A stretch of 64,000 nucleotides of DNA from Bacteroidaceae bacterium (GTDB lineage Bacteria; Bacteroidota; Bacteroidia; Bacteroidales; Bacteroidaceae), in contig JAIKWU010000079.1 of NCBI GenBank assembly GCA_024684455.1, forward strand, positions 62,001 through 126,000, written 5' to 3'. Positions 1 to 9,789 of this stretch are shown one piece after another. Each line of letters begins with the position of its first letter. The stretch's first letter is position 1. The notes beneath the pieces are model-generated. The model was not told the DNA's origin, ran no database searches, and saw nothing but the letters and a program-made list of their open reading frames with translations. A program made the translations under genes and the position numbers.

Positions 1-3000
1 ATAGAAAACCTGCCTAATGGTACATACGAAGTAACTGCAGTTTGGGCTGGTTGGGGTGACCGTGAACTCACATTTACGGCGAACCAATTCACCACTTCCG
101 AAACTTGGGACGAAGTAACTGACACATTCAAACCAGGTGATGTTCAGGATGGTGCCAACGAAACGGTTGGTATCGAAAGAACTATTCAGGCTGTCGTTGT
201 CAACCATAAACTCAGAGTAGGTGGACGTAGCGACCAGTTCTTCAAGTGCGACAACTTCCGCCTCACGTACCTCAGCGCTGATGCTACTGTTAAGCCTACC
301 ATACCTGAAGGTCCGATGAACAAGGACGTTAAGGCAGCGCTTGAACAAGCAGAAGAAGCCTATGATGCAGTTGCAGGACAGACCATTGACAATTACAATG
401 CCCTTGTCACAGCCATTGACAACGCAAATGCCAGCATTGCCATCTATCAGACAATGAACAAGTACATCACGAAGCAGAAGGTTACGGCTAACGGTGTCAT
501 CAGTTGGACAACGATTGACGACAAGTACAACGCTGGTGAATACCTCAACGCGACGGACTTCATCGCCGACTACAAGGCGCTCGTCGTTGCAGCCCTTGGC
601 AACACAACAACAACTGGCACCGACATGACTGCCTACGCCATCAACCCAAGTTTCGAGTATGGCGACATGACAAGTTGGGCATACTATCGTAATGGTGATT
701 CAAGAGTATGGGAAAACAGCAACGCCACCTACACCATGAGCAACGTGGACGGCGACTATCTCTTCAACACATGGAACAACAACACGGAACAGAAATATCT
801 GGTTCAGGAAATCAACGGTCTGCCTAACGGAACGTACCGTGTGACCGCCGTCTTCGGCAGCGATGCAGACTATACCATCGAAATGACGGCCGAAAGTAGC
901 GGCAAAGAAGAAGTCAACAACTTTACTACTGGCGAAAACAAGAGCGTCGGTGTGGAAAAGACCGTTGACGTTGTGGTTGAGGACGGAACACTCAAGATAG
1001 GTGCTCACGGAAACGACTGGTTTAAGGTTGACAACTTCCGCATCACCTTCCTCACGACCGACGCCGACATGCCTTATGCGCTTGTAGATGCTCCGATGAA
1101 CGCTGCCATCGAGGCTGAACAGACAGCCGCTGCTGCTGCTTACGAAAGCAACAAGAGTTTTGACAACTACCACCGTCTTGAAGCAGCCATCGCCGCTGCT
1201 CAGGCAAGTGCTGACAAGTACGTCATCATCAACGCTCGCATTCCCAAACTGGCTGCTCAGAGCGATGGTATTGACGTTACGGCTCTCACCACTAAGTATA
1301 ACGATGGTGACTATGTTGAAGCCGACGATGTGTTCGACGCATACAGAGACATCATTGCTACTTACTACGAAACCAACGCTCCAGCAGACAACACTGACCT
1401 CACAGAGTTTATCATCAACCCGAGTTTCGAGTTCGGTGACACTGACGGATGGGCCCTTAACCCCAGCAATGACACAGGCGTAAAATCTACTGATTCTGAA
1501 AGTAGTTACAGAATGACGAACTCTGACGGCGACTGGCTCTTCAATACATGGAGCAACAACAACGCCTTCCTCTACATTGTACAGGAACTGACGGGTCTGC
1601 CGCAGGGCACCTACGAACTCACTGCCACATTTGCAGCCTACAACGACACTCACATTGAGTTTACCGCAGAGAACGTGCTGCCTGACAGTACTATCAACGA
1701 GGTTAAACTAGCGTTTAAACCCTACGACGAAGACTCACGTGCAGACGCAAACACAGGTCAGGTGAAGACACTAAGATTCTATGTTACGGACGGCACACTC
1801 AAGGTGGGCGCCCACGCATGGGGCTTCTTCAAGTGCGACAACTACCAGTTGAAGTTCATCAACACAGACATCGAGTCGCCTGACCTGACACAGCCGATGA
1901 ACCAGTACGAGCGTGGCTACTATCAGGCTGCTCTTGCAGCATACACCGCTGAACCGACCCAGGAGAACCTGCGTGAAGTCATCAAGTACAAACTGATGGT
2001 TGAGAACAGTATCGAGGCTTATAAGGCCGCAAAGAAGACATTAGACCGTGTACAAGCAATGATGAGCAAGACCAACGTCTATACTTACGATGCTTACTTC
2101 ACGATTGACGATATGTTCGAGAAATACGGTTTCCGCGGATACTACGGATTTGAGACCCTTGAGGACGACGTAGCCTTCGACCTCGAACGCATGTTCTTCG
2201 GCACTGGAAGATACCGTAACTACGATAGTGTGGATGCTGAAAATCCTGTATGGCAGGGTGACATTCCGGCCGTTCCGTTCATCGCCAGTGCATGGGATTG
2301 TGGAAATGACGGCTATGCATACCGTGGAAAGTATGAAGGCGACAGGTCTTGGCAGGAAGGTGACGACTACTACGCTAACACCTGGTCAACCGAAGGTCTG
2401 GACGACGGCACCAACATGCTGAATCCCTACTTGGAATACTGGCTCTATGGTGACCAGTTGCTCGCTCCGCGCACTATGACTGCTACAATCGAGGGTACAC
2501 CTGGTGCAGAGTACACTGTGAAGATGTTCGTACGTGTACGTACCATCCACGACCATGAAGCACCTACTGGTATGACCATCCAGATTGGTAACGGAACAGA
2601 GTACACCCCCACATGGACTTATGTTGACAACGAAACCAGTTATTATGTACTCAACAACAGGTACAGACTATGGTATTGCGACCTCTGGGATGAGGCATTT
2701 GCCAACAACCTCCCGACGGGTGAAGTTGACACTAATGGCAAACTTCGCATCAAGTTCCACATCAAGGATGGTTCTAACGTCACATGGCTGTCGATGAAGG
2801 ATGTCTATGTGAACTATGGTGAAGACGAAGACATCGAAGGACTGAAGGATCTGTTGGACGCTGAGGTTGCCTATGCAAAGGCCACCTTCCCACTCGGATT
2901 CGACGAAGGTGAATATGCTCCTTACACCAACGTGGATGAACTTATTGCTCTCCGTCGTGCCGAACAAGTTTCTGACGCATCCAAGAACTACTTCCTTGTG

Positions 3001-4419
3001 AAGGCTACGTACGATAAACTCCGTGAGTTTAATGGACATGGCGATAACAGTGAAACTGCAACCTGGACTGCGAACGAAGAGGAAATGAACGGCTTCTATT
3101 GGACCGACAACTACACCAGCGAGGATGTGACACACGTCGAGTGGTATGAATACGAAGACGACTGTATCACTCCTACGGGTTGGAACCTCATCGGACGTAA
3201 CGACGGCTTCAACACAGGTATTAAGAAACTGGGCGTCAACACCGACGAGGACGCTGAGGGTATGAAGGCTATCGACGGCGAGACCGGTTTGTATGCCAAG
3301 TATGAAACTGACTATGGTCAGGAAATCGGTTACACCCTCCCGCTGAAGAAAGGCGTGAAGTACATCATGACCTTCACATACGCTTACGCTGGCGAGGGCA
3401 CATGCCCAGAAACCAGAGTTACGCTGACTGTTCCCGCTGCAAATGCTGATGATACAGCCGACAGCGGTCTGGAAGTAAAAAAGTTCACTCCTATTGAAAA
3501 CGGCATGGATGACATGAGCAAATGGTATATGTATCGTGCCACCTTCACCCCGACCCTTAAAAATAATGAGACGGGCGAACCTGCGAACTATGTCATCACC
3601 TTCGATAAGGACAACGTAGATCCAGAACCGATTATATTCGGTGAACTCACACTGGTACGCTACAAAGAGGCAGATGATGTCATCAACGGTGATAGCAAGG
3701 ACTTCACCTACGAGTACGAGCCGGAATTCATCGGTACCGATGTCCAGGTAACCCGTTCGTTCAATGCTGGTGCTTACAACACGCTCGTTCTGCCGTTCAA
3801 ACTGAGTGGCAGTGAACTGAAGGAAGCCCTCGGCGAGAACTTCGACGGCAAGGTTTACTACTACACGGGTGTAGGAACTACGTCAGGTGAAAACCGCGAC
3901 TACTACCAACTGAAGTTTGAGGAACGCACAGGCGGTATCTTCGCCAACGTGCCCGTGCTCTTCTACAGCGATGCTTCGAATCCTGTCAACAACTGGACGA
4001 ACAAGACGTTCACCAACATGGTGACGAAGTACGTGAAGAACGACCTCACCGTTGATACTGATGTCTTCGACTTCGTAGGAACTTACAAGACTCAAAAGAT
4101 TCCGGAAGGCGCTTGGTATATCAAGGCTGACAACAACTTCTACAAATCGACAGGCTCAGCCAACCTCCAGCCTACGAGAGGTTATTTCATCCCTTACAAC
4201 GCAGATGGAGATGTAATCCTCCACGCTAAGATCATGGGCTTCGACATCGACGACGAACCTACAGGTATCATGGCCATCGAAGAAGATGGAACGATGCACG
4301 TCACTTCGGGCAACATCTACACGCTCGACGGTCGTCTGGTTCGCCAGAACGCCAAGACGCTCGAAGGACTGCCACGCGGTACTTACATTGTCGATGGCAA
4401 GAAATATATGATTAAGTAA
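1..4419 (+). CDS. Large secreted modular protein with C-terminal sorting tail (5' end outside window)
   Basis: The frame is open from base 1, so the gene starts before the window; 1472 codons are visible. It shows alternating units: a beta-rich module that opens with NPSFE and closes near CDNFR/VDNFR (tail of one at codons 1-97, full copies near codons 216-350 and 474-625), each followed by an Ala-rich helical linker that opens with PMN. This resembles carbohydrate-binding modules joined by FIVAR-like helical spacers, which is inference. A different, unrecognised domain fills codons 690-1250. The end (IYTLDGRLV, then LPRGTYIVDGKK, then a last Lys) is a typical Bacteroidales C-terminal sorting signal for type IX secretion. 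Likely cell-surface or released; substrate unknown. No catalytic motif was recognised. The small gene at 4445 follows after 25 bases and is probably co-transcribed. Confidence 0.85.
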   Translation: MENLPNGTYEVTAVWAGWGDRELTFTANQFTTSETWDEVTDTFKPGDVQDGANETVGIERTIQAVVVNHKLRVGGRSDQFFKCDNFRLTYLSADATVKPTIPEGPMNKDVKAALEQAEEAYDAVAGQTIDNYNALVTAIDNANASIAIYQTMNKYITKQKVTANGVISWTTIDDKYNAGEYLNATDFIADYKALVVAALGNTTTTGTDMTAYAINPSFEYGDMTSWAYYRNGDSRVWENSNATYTMSNVDGDYLFNTWNNNTEQKYLVQEINGLPNGTYRVTAVFGSDADYTIEMTAESSGKEEVNNFTTGENKSVGVEKTVDVVVEDGTLKIGAHGNDWFKVDNFRITFLTTDADMPYALVDAPMNAAIEAEQTAAAAAYESNKSFDNYHRLEAAIAAAQASADKYVIINARIPKLAAQSDGIDVTALTTKYNDGDYVEADDVFDAYRDIIATYYETNAPADNTDLTEFIINPSFEFGDTDGWALNPSNDTGVKSTDSESSYRMTNSDGDWLFNTWSNNNAFLYIVQELTGLPQGTYELTATFAAYNDTHIEFTAENVLPDSTINEVKLAFKPYDEDSRADANTGQVKTLRFYVTDGTLKVGAHAWGFFKCDNYQLKFINTDIESPDLTQPMNQYERGYYQAALAAYTAEPTQENLREVIKYKLMVENSIEAYKAAKKTLDRVQAMMSKTNVYTYDAYFTIDDMFEKYGFRGYYGFETLEDDVAFDLERMFFGTGRYRNYDSVDAENPVWQGDIPAVPFIASAWDCGNDGYAYRGKYEGDRSWQEGDDYYANTWSTEGLDDGTNMLNPYLEYWLYGDQLLAPRTMTATIEGTPGAEYTVKMFVRVRTIHDHEAPTGMTIQIGNGTEYTPTWTYVDNETSYYVLNNRYRLWYCDLWDEAFANNLPTGEVDTNGKLRIKFHIKDGSNVTWLSMKDVYVNYGEDEDIEGLKDLLDAEVAYAKATFPLGFDEGEYAPYTNVDELIALRRAEQVSDASKNYFLVKATYDKLREFNGHGDNSETATWTANEEEMNGFYWTDNYTSEDVTHVEWYEYEDDCITPTGWNLIGRNDGFNTGIKKLGVNTDEDAEGMKAIDGETGLYAKYETDYGQEIGYTLPLKKGVKYIMTFTYAYAGEGTCPETRVTLTVPAANADDTADSGLEVKKFTPIENGMDDMSKWYMYRATFTPTLKNNETGEPANYVITFDKDNVDPEPIIFGELTLVRYKEADDVINGDSKDFTYEYEPEFIGTDVQVTRSFNAGAYNTLVLPFKLSGSELKEALGENFDGKVYYYTGVGTTSGENRDYYQLKFEERTGGIFANVPVLFYSDASNPVNNWTNKTFTNMVTKYVKNDLTVDTDVFDFVGTYKTQKIPEGAWYIKADNNFYKSTGSANLQPTRGYFIPYNADGDVILHAKIMGFDIDDEPTGIMAIEEDGTMHVTSGNIYTLDGRLVRQNAKTLEGLPRGTYIVDGKKYMIK

Positions 4420-4444
4420 TGAACAATTAAAACATTGATGAATT

Positions 4445-4648
4445 ATGAAAAAGATATATTTGCAGCCAACAACAAAGGTAAGTTTCCCCGAACTCGAGTC
4501 TTTCCTCATCGGCGAATCGCCGCTTGACCCTAACAATCCGACCGGTGGCCTGGGCGGAAACACCCCTGGCAACGGCGGTGAAGGTAGCGACGACGACTGG
4601 GGCGGCGCCAAAGAACGTGGCATGTGGGATAACGACGGTCTGTGGTAA
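4445..4648 (+). CDS. Small Gly/Asp/Trp-rich protein (67 aa), function unknown
   Basis: A 67-residue protein that starts MKKIYLQPTTKV and has no signal peptide. The first 25 residues look structured; the rest is low-complexity, rich in Gly, Asn, Asp and Trp and ending in Trp. It lies 25 bases after a T9SS cargo-like gene and directly before a strong terminator, so it is probably the last gene of that transcript. Small proteins with an MKK-x-Y-x-x-P start are common and usually uncharacterised in Prevotella and Bacteroides (general knowledge, not checked here). It might be a peptide precursor or a partner of the upstream surface protein; neither can be shown from sequence. The RBS is weak, as is usual for the phylum. 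Confidence 0.65.
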   Translation: MKKIYLQPTTKVSFPELESFLIGESPLDPNNPTGGLGGNTPGNGGEGSDDDWGGAKERGMWDNDGLW

Positions 4649-4674
4649 TAAACTGACAACATTATATGGAAAAG

Positions 4675-4708
4675 GGAATGGTCATGGTGATGGCCATTCC
4701 TTTTTTTT
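4675..4708 (+). terminator. Rho-independent terminator
   Basis: GGAATGG at 4675-4681 pairs with CCATTCC at 4694-4700, with extra pairing inside the loop, followed by eight T. It ends the transcript of the two upstream genes. Confidence 0.85.
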
Positions 4709-4743
4709 GTGCGCAAAAATTTCGCGGTTCGCGCAAAAAGCCT

Positions 4744-4751
4744 TAACTTTG
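4744..4751 (+). promoter_or_regulatory. Bacteroidetes -7 box for the 4792 gene
   Basis: TAACTTTG matches the TAnnTTTG -7 consensus and lies 40 bases before the ATG at 4792. The -33 region is weak (TTCG at 4721-4724, 19-base spacer). Confidence 0.6.
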
Positions 4752-4791
4752 GGCTCAGAATCCTCAAACTATTGTAACACACACTTCTACA

Positions 4792-7700
4792 ATGAAACGA
4801 ATCCTTTTCCTACTATTCGCCGTGCTTCCGCTCATGTCGCAGGCACAGAGCAGCCCGACCGAAGGCGTACTGACTGCCGACTTTGTCAATGAATCCACCA
4901 TGAAGCAGGACCTGCTGCAGATGCTGGCCGACTTCGCGCTCTACATGAAGAACGACTTTCAGGACTGTCAATACCCCAACAGCATCGACGAGGCATGTGG
5001 ATGCTTCAAGGGGGAGAACACGATGGGTAACGACGAACGTGGCGTACGCCCCAATGCCGACCTGTCGATGGTTTGTGCCTTCCTCGTTAAGTATGGAAAA
5101 CCTGCCGGTGTCACGCTACCCAGCGGTGTGACCTGGGCCGACCTCGAAACGATGGCAATGAAGTCGCTCATCTTCGCCTACTCCACCCACAAGGCGAACA
5201 AGTTGAAAGTCTGTTCGGGCGGCAACTACTGGGGCTCGCTCAGCACGAGCGACAGTGTTTGGGAGTCAAGCCTGTGGGCCATGTCTGTAGCCTACTCCGC
5301 CTTCTTCCAATGGGACCAACTCACGGATGCGCAGAAGGGCTACATCGAGGCCCTGCTGAAGGCTGAGTGTAACTACGAACTGGGACGCTCGATTCCGACG
5401 GGCTATGCCGGCGACACGAAGGCGGAGGAGAACGGCTGGGAGGCCGACATCCTGGCTGCCACGCTCGGCTTGTTCCCAGACGACGCACTGGCTCCACAAT
5501 GGTTCGAGCGTCTGCGTCAGTTTGCCGTCAACAGTTACTCACACGCCACCGACCTGCAGAAGCAGCAGGCACTCGATGCGTGGTACAACGGCAAAAGTGC
5601 CAGTGACCTCCACCTCGGTAAGAACATCTACGACGACTATACGCTGCAGAACCACAACATGTTCCACACTTCGTATCTCAACATCGTCATGCAGGAACTG
5701 GGCGAGGCTGCACTGGCGCTCAAGATGTTCCAACTTGGTACGAAGGGATCGGAGCGTTGGCACACGACGGCACTGATGCACAACAACCAGGCCGTCATGG
5801 ACGAAGTGTTGAACTGGCTCGCCACGAGCGACGGTGAACTGGCCATGCCGAACGGCAACGACTGGAGCCTCTTTCTCTTCGACCAAATCACCAGTTACTC
5901 CACACAGGCTTGTTTCCAGCGCGATGCCAATGCGCTGCTGCTGGAAAACCTCGCCTATAAGAACATCAAGGCACGTCAGACGACAACCATCGACGGCTCA
6001 TGGCTGCTACGGCCCGACGTCGATGCCCGCCGAATGGGTGTCGAGGCACACCGTGTGATGATGACGTACCTGATGCACGAAGTGGCATCGACTGCCGACC
6101 TCACCGCTCCGACATGGCAGGAGTTCCGCACGACTTTCGGCAAGACAAAGTATTTCCCTGCACAGAACATTGTTCGATCCATGTCGAAGGACCGTTTCAC
6201 TTGCTTCTCTTGGAACACGAGTCTGCCCGACTACAGTGGTGTCATCGTACCGAACGACTGTGACAAGGCCAAGATTATGGTGCCCTTCCGCACTCACCAT
6301 ACGGGCAACCTGCTCGGTGTCTATAGCCGTGCCGACTACACCGCCTCGCTCACGGGTCGCTACTCGCTCTTCCCCGATGCCTACGCCATGAACGGTGTCG
6401 TGCAGTTCAACGGCATTCCACAGGCTTTCTGTCTCTATGCCACAAGTGGCAATGCCGTCATCCTCGTCGATGCGCTCAAAGCCAACAGCGCCACGACGGT
6501 GAGCAGCGAGCAGGGCGGCATGATGGGCATTTCGGTGGATGAGTTCACCCACACACAGCGTACGATTTATTACAATGGCGGCAGCGTGACGACCGACGGT
6601 GCGTCGTACAGCACGTGGACGTCACCGTGGTCAAACATCGACAACTACCTCGGTTTTGTCGTCACTAAACACGGCGAGACGGTCCAGGGTGCCTTTGGCG
6701 ACAAGTCGAACAACAACAGCATCATGACCGCTAAGATTTACCCGTCGTACAACGGCAGCAGCAGTGCGGTCGGCACGTCGATGAACCACATCCGCGGATT
6801 TGTCTATTACACGGGCGTCACGGCAGCGGAGACTCAAGAACTTTCGGCCAAAGTGCAAGATCTGACGACTCTCGGCTCATGGCCTGAAGGTTGGCACGGC
6901 GTACTGGTGCCCGACCCCGACGGCACTTATTATCTCTTGCTCAGCAACCTCTTCGCCAGCGACGACACGCCGTGGGAGAACCTCAGCGTGAAGTGTCCGC
7001 TGGGCGCTCCTGTGTTCCGTCAAATCACAGCCATTGCCGGAGCGAACAGCACCGCCACGTTCTATTGCCCCCAGAACTATAACATCGCTACCGAACTGAA
7101 AGTCTTTGTCAGCGGTGCCACAGTCCTCAACGCCGTGCAGGCCGACGAAGACAGCCATGCCATTTATCTGCAGAACGAACAGAACGCTGCACAGACCGTG
7201 ACGGTATCTATCATCGATGCAGACGGAACGACGAAGGGCGGAAGCGTCAGTGTGCCAGCAAACGGTTGCGTCCTCGTCAAACTCAACGGTGGAACCGTTG
7301 TCGGCGAACCTGCAACATGGCCTGGCGACTATCGCAACGTGGCATACGGAGCATCAGTGTCGGCTGGCAGTTACGACGGTGCCCATCTGCCGTTCAACTG
7401 TATCGATGGCGACGACGCTACTTATTACAAGAGCCTCAACACCGCTTCGAGCGGCACGGAGCAACTCACCCTGTCCCTGCGTCATCAGTACAAGATTGAC
7501 CGCATCGTCGTAAAGCCTCAACCAGGTCAGCCCGCTCCGACCAGCATCATTGCGCTTTGCGGCGACGACGAAAATGCACTTACCGCGATACCCAACGTCA
7601 CCATGACGACCGTCGATGGGCAGACCGTCCTGACGTTCGACGCCCTGCCTGCCCGTTTCGTCCGTCTCCAACTGCTCGGCGCGTCGCAGGTTGCGGTCCA

Positions 7701-9684
7701 GAAAGTCGCTGTCTATGGATCTGTCAGTAATAGCAAGGCCGAAACTTCAACGATAGACTGCTTCGATAACCCTTCGTTCGAAGCCGACAACATTTCCACA
7801 CTCACCATCGACAACACTCGTGGGGCATACGTCATCAGTTGCCCTGCCAACTGGACCATGACGGGTGACACGCCCGACGTTCACGACATCATGACCGCCT
7901 CGGCCACAGCCACCGATAACAACTTCGGTGCACCTGGTCCGCCGACCGACGGCTCTCAAATGTTCTACCTTCGTGTTGGATGGACCAACAAATCGACAAC
8001 CCTCAAGACGACATCGAACCAGCCGCTACTTGCCGGCAAATACCGCATCAGCATCGACTATCGCACTGGCTATGCTAACAGTGCCTCGTCGTCGTTCACC
8101 TTCGCCTGCGGAGGCAGCACGACCAGCAACATCTCGTTCAACCGTGGCGGGCTGAGCGGCTGGCAGACTGCCTCGGTGGAGTTCACCCTGAATTCTGCCC
8201 AAGCCATCACGCCGACCATCGCCCTTACCTGGCTGTCGGGCGGCAGTTGCATCATGTTCGATAACCTGCGCGTGGAGAAAACCGAGGACACTGCCGACCC
8301 TGTCGCCCAGCACCGAGCGCAAATCATCAGCAATGGCGGCGATGCGACATTCCTGCTGCAAGACCCGAAGTGCGAGTCGGCTGCAGGTACGGCTTGGAAC
8401 GGTTCGACAGGAGCCATCACGCTGCGCGAACACTGGAGCGGCGAAGGTTATCAGGACACATATCAGGAACGCACCGCCAGCGGCACCGTCAGTCAGACGC
8501 TCAGCGACATGCCTCGCGGCACCTACAAACTTGTCGCAGCGCTGCGCGCCAACACCGGCTGCACCATCACACCGCGTCTGAACAGCACGAGCGGTGCAAC
8601 ATTTACGGGTACGGGCAACGCTAGCACGACCGTGCCCCAGATTAACAAAAACGGCGTGCAGATGCCCTACGACGCCAGCCGAGGCTTCACCACCCGAGGC
8701 ACCGGACGCGGCTGGCAGTGGGGTTCGGTCACGGCAACCACGAGCGAGGACGGCAGCCTGACCGTCGCCTTCGACATGAGCGGCTCATCGTGGATGAGCA
8801 TCGACGATGTTCATCTTTATTACATGAGCGACGGCACCGACACCTTCTGCGAGAGCATCAACGCCGATGCAGCCACCACGGAGGTGACAACCAACGGCAA
8901 AACCGTCACAGCCGACATCATCGTCCAGAACCCCAACACCGTCATTCACTCTGAAACACAGGTGTTTACCGACAATGCCGCGGCCAACAATAACCTTGTT
9001 GGCGGCATATCGATGGAACGACTCGTGCTCTACGACGGCTATGACTTTGCCTGCGCCACCACGGGATTCAGCCTCGCCGAAGCCAGTTACCAGCGAGCCA
9101 TGACCAACACCTGGGGCACACTCCTGCTGCCCTACCCCATCGTCAGCAACGAACAAGTGCAACTGTACCGCTTGCTCGGTCTGTCGGCCGACTGGCTGTG
9201 GTTCGAGAAGACCGACGCAGTTCCCGCCAACACCCCCTGCGTGTTCCGTAAACTGAAGGGCAGCAGCGTGTCGATTGAGGCTCTGTCGGCTGAAGCCGTC
9301 GGCACCGACCAGCCGCAGGACGATTCCTACATGACGGCCAGCGACGTGGAGGGCATGGGCTACTACACCGCGCAGACGATTACCGACGAAACCGCCTACT
9401 ACATCGCCGAGGACAAGTTCTGGCGCAACAGCAGTTCGCTCCAGATTCCTGCATTCCGTGCAGTATTCCGAACGACGGAAAGCACTGCCAAGACCCTCGG
9501 CATCCGTTTCGACGAAGCGTTGCCCACCGCCATCATCGACATGGTCAACGATGCTGTCCCCCAGCGTCAGGACGACTCCCTCTACGACTTGCAAGGTCGC
9601 AGAATCCCACTTTCGACCACCCTTGCACAACCACTGCCACGTGGCATCTACCTCTTCGGCACCCGCAAGGTACTGGTGAAGTAG
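4792..9684 (+). CDS. Very large secreted multidomain enzyme-like protein with F5/8 C module and sorting tail
   Basis: 1630 residues with signal peptide MKRILFLLFAVLPLMSQAQ. Residues 30-480 are helix-rich with many aromatic, His and Asn motifs (NGWEAD near 210, HNMFHTSYLN near 287), followed by a beta-rich part to about 840. This order resembles the alpha-toroid plus beta-sandwich build of several polysaccharide lyase families, but I could not assign a family. Residues 848-975 look like an F5/8 type C (discoidin) sugar-binding domain; two further NPSFE- or DPKCE-type beta modules lie near 993-1163 and 1187-1345. The last 35 residues (LYDLQGRRI, LPRGIYLFG, final Lys) form a T9SS-type sorting signal. 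Likely secreted and attached to or released from the surface for glycan breakdown; the catalytic role is inferred. It stands alone between two terminators. Confidence 0.85.
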   Translation: MKRILFLLFAVLPLMSQAQSSPTEGVLTADFVNESTMKQDLLQMLADFALYMKNDFQDCQYPNSIDEACGCFKGENTMGNDERGVRPNADLSMVCAFLVKYGKPAGVTLPSGVTWADLETMAMKSLIFAYSTHKANKLKVCSGGNYWGSLSTSDSVWESSLWAMSVAYSAFFQWDQLTDAQKGYIEALLKAECNYELGRSIPTGYAGDTKAEENGWEADILAATLGLFPDDALAPQWFERLRQFAVNSYSHATDLQKQQALDAWYNGKSASDLHLGKNIYDDYTLQNHNMFHTSYLNIVMQELGEAALALKMFQLGTKGSERWHTTALMHNNQAVMDEVLNWLATSDGELAMPNGNDWSLFLFDQITSYSTQACFQRDANALLLENLAYKNIKARQTTTIDGSWLLRPDVDARRMGVEAHRVMMTYLMHEVASTADLTAPTWQEFRTTFGKTKYFPAQNIVRSMSKDRFTCFSWNTSLPDYSGVIVPNDCDKAKIMVPFRTHHTGNLLGVYSRADYTASLTGRYSLFPDAYAMNGVVQFNGIPQAFCLYATSGNAVILVDALKANSATTVSSEQGGMMGISVDEFTHTQRTIYYNGGSVTTDGASYSTWTSPWSNIDNYLGFVVTKHGETVQGAFGDKSNNNSIMTAKIYPSYNGSSSAVGTSMNHIRGFVYYTGVTAAETQELSAKVQDLTTLGSWPEGWHGVLVPDPDGTYYLLLSNLFASDDTPWENLSVKCPLGAPVFRQITAIAGANSTATFYCPQNYNIATELKVFVSGATVLNAVQADEDSHAIYLQNEQNAAQTVTVSIIDADGTTKGGSVSVPANGCVLVKLNGGTVVGEPATWPGDYRNVAYGASVSAGSYDGAHLPFNCIDGDDATYYKSLNTASSGTEQLTLSLRHQYKIDRIVVKPQPGQPAPTSIIALCGDDENALTAIPNVTMTTVDGQTVLTFDALPARFVRLQLLGASQVAVQKVAVYGSVSNSKAETSTIDCFDNPSFEADNISTLTIDNTRGAYVISCPANWTMTGDTPDVHDIMTASATATDNNFGAPGPPTDGSQMFYLRVGWTNKSTTLKTTSNQPLLAGKYRISIDYRTGYANSASSSFTFACGGSTTSNISFNRGGLSGWQTASVEFTLNSAQAITPTIALTWLSGGSCIMFDNLRVEKTEDTADPVAQHRAQIISNGGDATFLLQDPKCESAAGTAWNGSTGAITLREHWSGEGYQDTYQERTASGTVSQTLSDMPRGTYKLVAALRANTGCTITPRLNSTSGATFTGTGNASTTVPQINKNGVQMPYDASRGFTTRGTGRGWQWGSVTATTSEDGSLTVAFDMSGSSWMSIDDVHLYYMSDGTDTFCESINADAATTEVTTNGKTVTADIIVQNPNTVIHSETQVFTDNAAANNNLVGGISMERLVLYDGYDFACATTGFSLAEASYQRAMTNTWGTLLLPYPIVSNEQVQLYRLLGLSADWLWFEKTDAVPANTPCVFRKLKGSSVSIEALSAEAVGTDQPQDDSYMTASDVEGMGYYTAQTITDETAYYIAEDKFWRNSSSLQIPAFRAVFRTTESTAKTLGIRFDEALPTAIIDMVNDAVPQRQDDSLYDLQGRRIPLSTTLAQPLPRGIYLFGTRKVLVK

Positions 9685-9737
9685 TTTGCACGGTACTGGT
9701 GAAGCAGTTGGCACGGTACTGGTGAAGCAGTTCATTG
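9669..9737 (+). repeat. 23-base tandem repeat, three copies, over the 3' end of the preceding gene
   Basis: Copies at 9669-9691, 9692-9714 and 9715-9737, each beginning GGTACTGGTGAAG. Copy 1 holds the last codons and the TAG stop of the 1630-residue gene; copies 2 and 3 carry CAG where copy 1 has TAG. The unit is not a multiple of three. Confidence 0.9.
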
Positions 9738-9755
9738 CTCGTTCAACAAGTTTAC

Positions 9756-9789
9756 AAGGCCTCTTGCCCAGTTGCAGGAGGCCTTTTTT
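9756..9789 (+). terminator. Rho-independent terminator
   Basis: AAGGCCTC at 9756-9763 pairs perfectly with GAGGCCTT at 9778-9785 and is followed by a T run to 9789. It closes the large secreted-protein gene. Confidence 0.9.
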
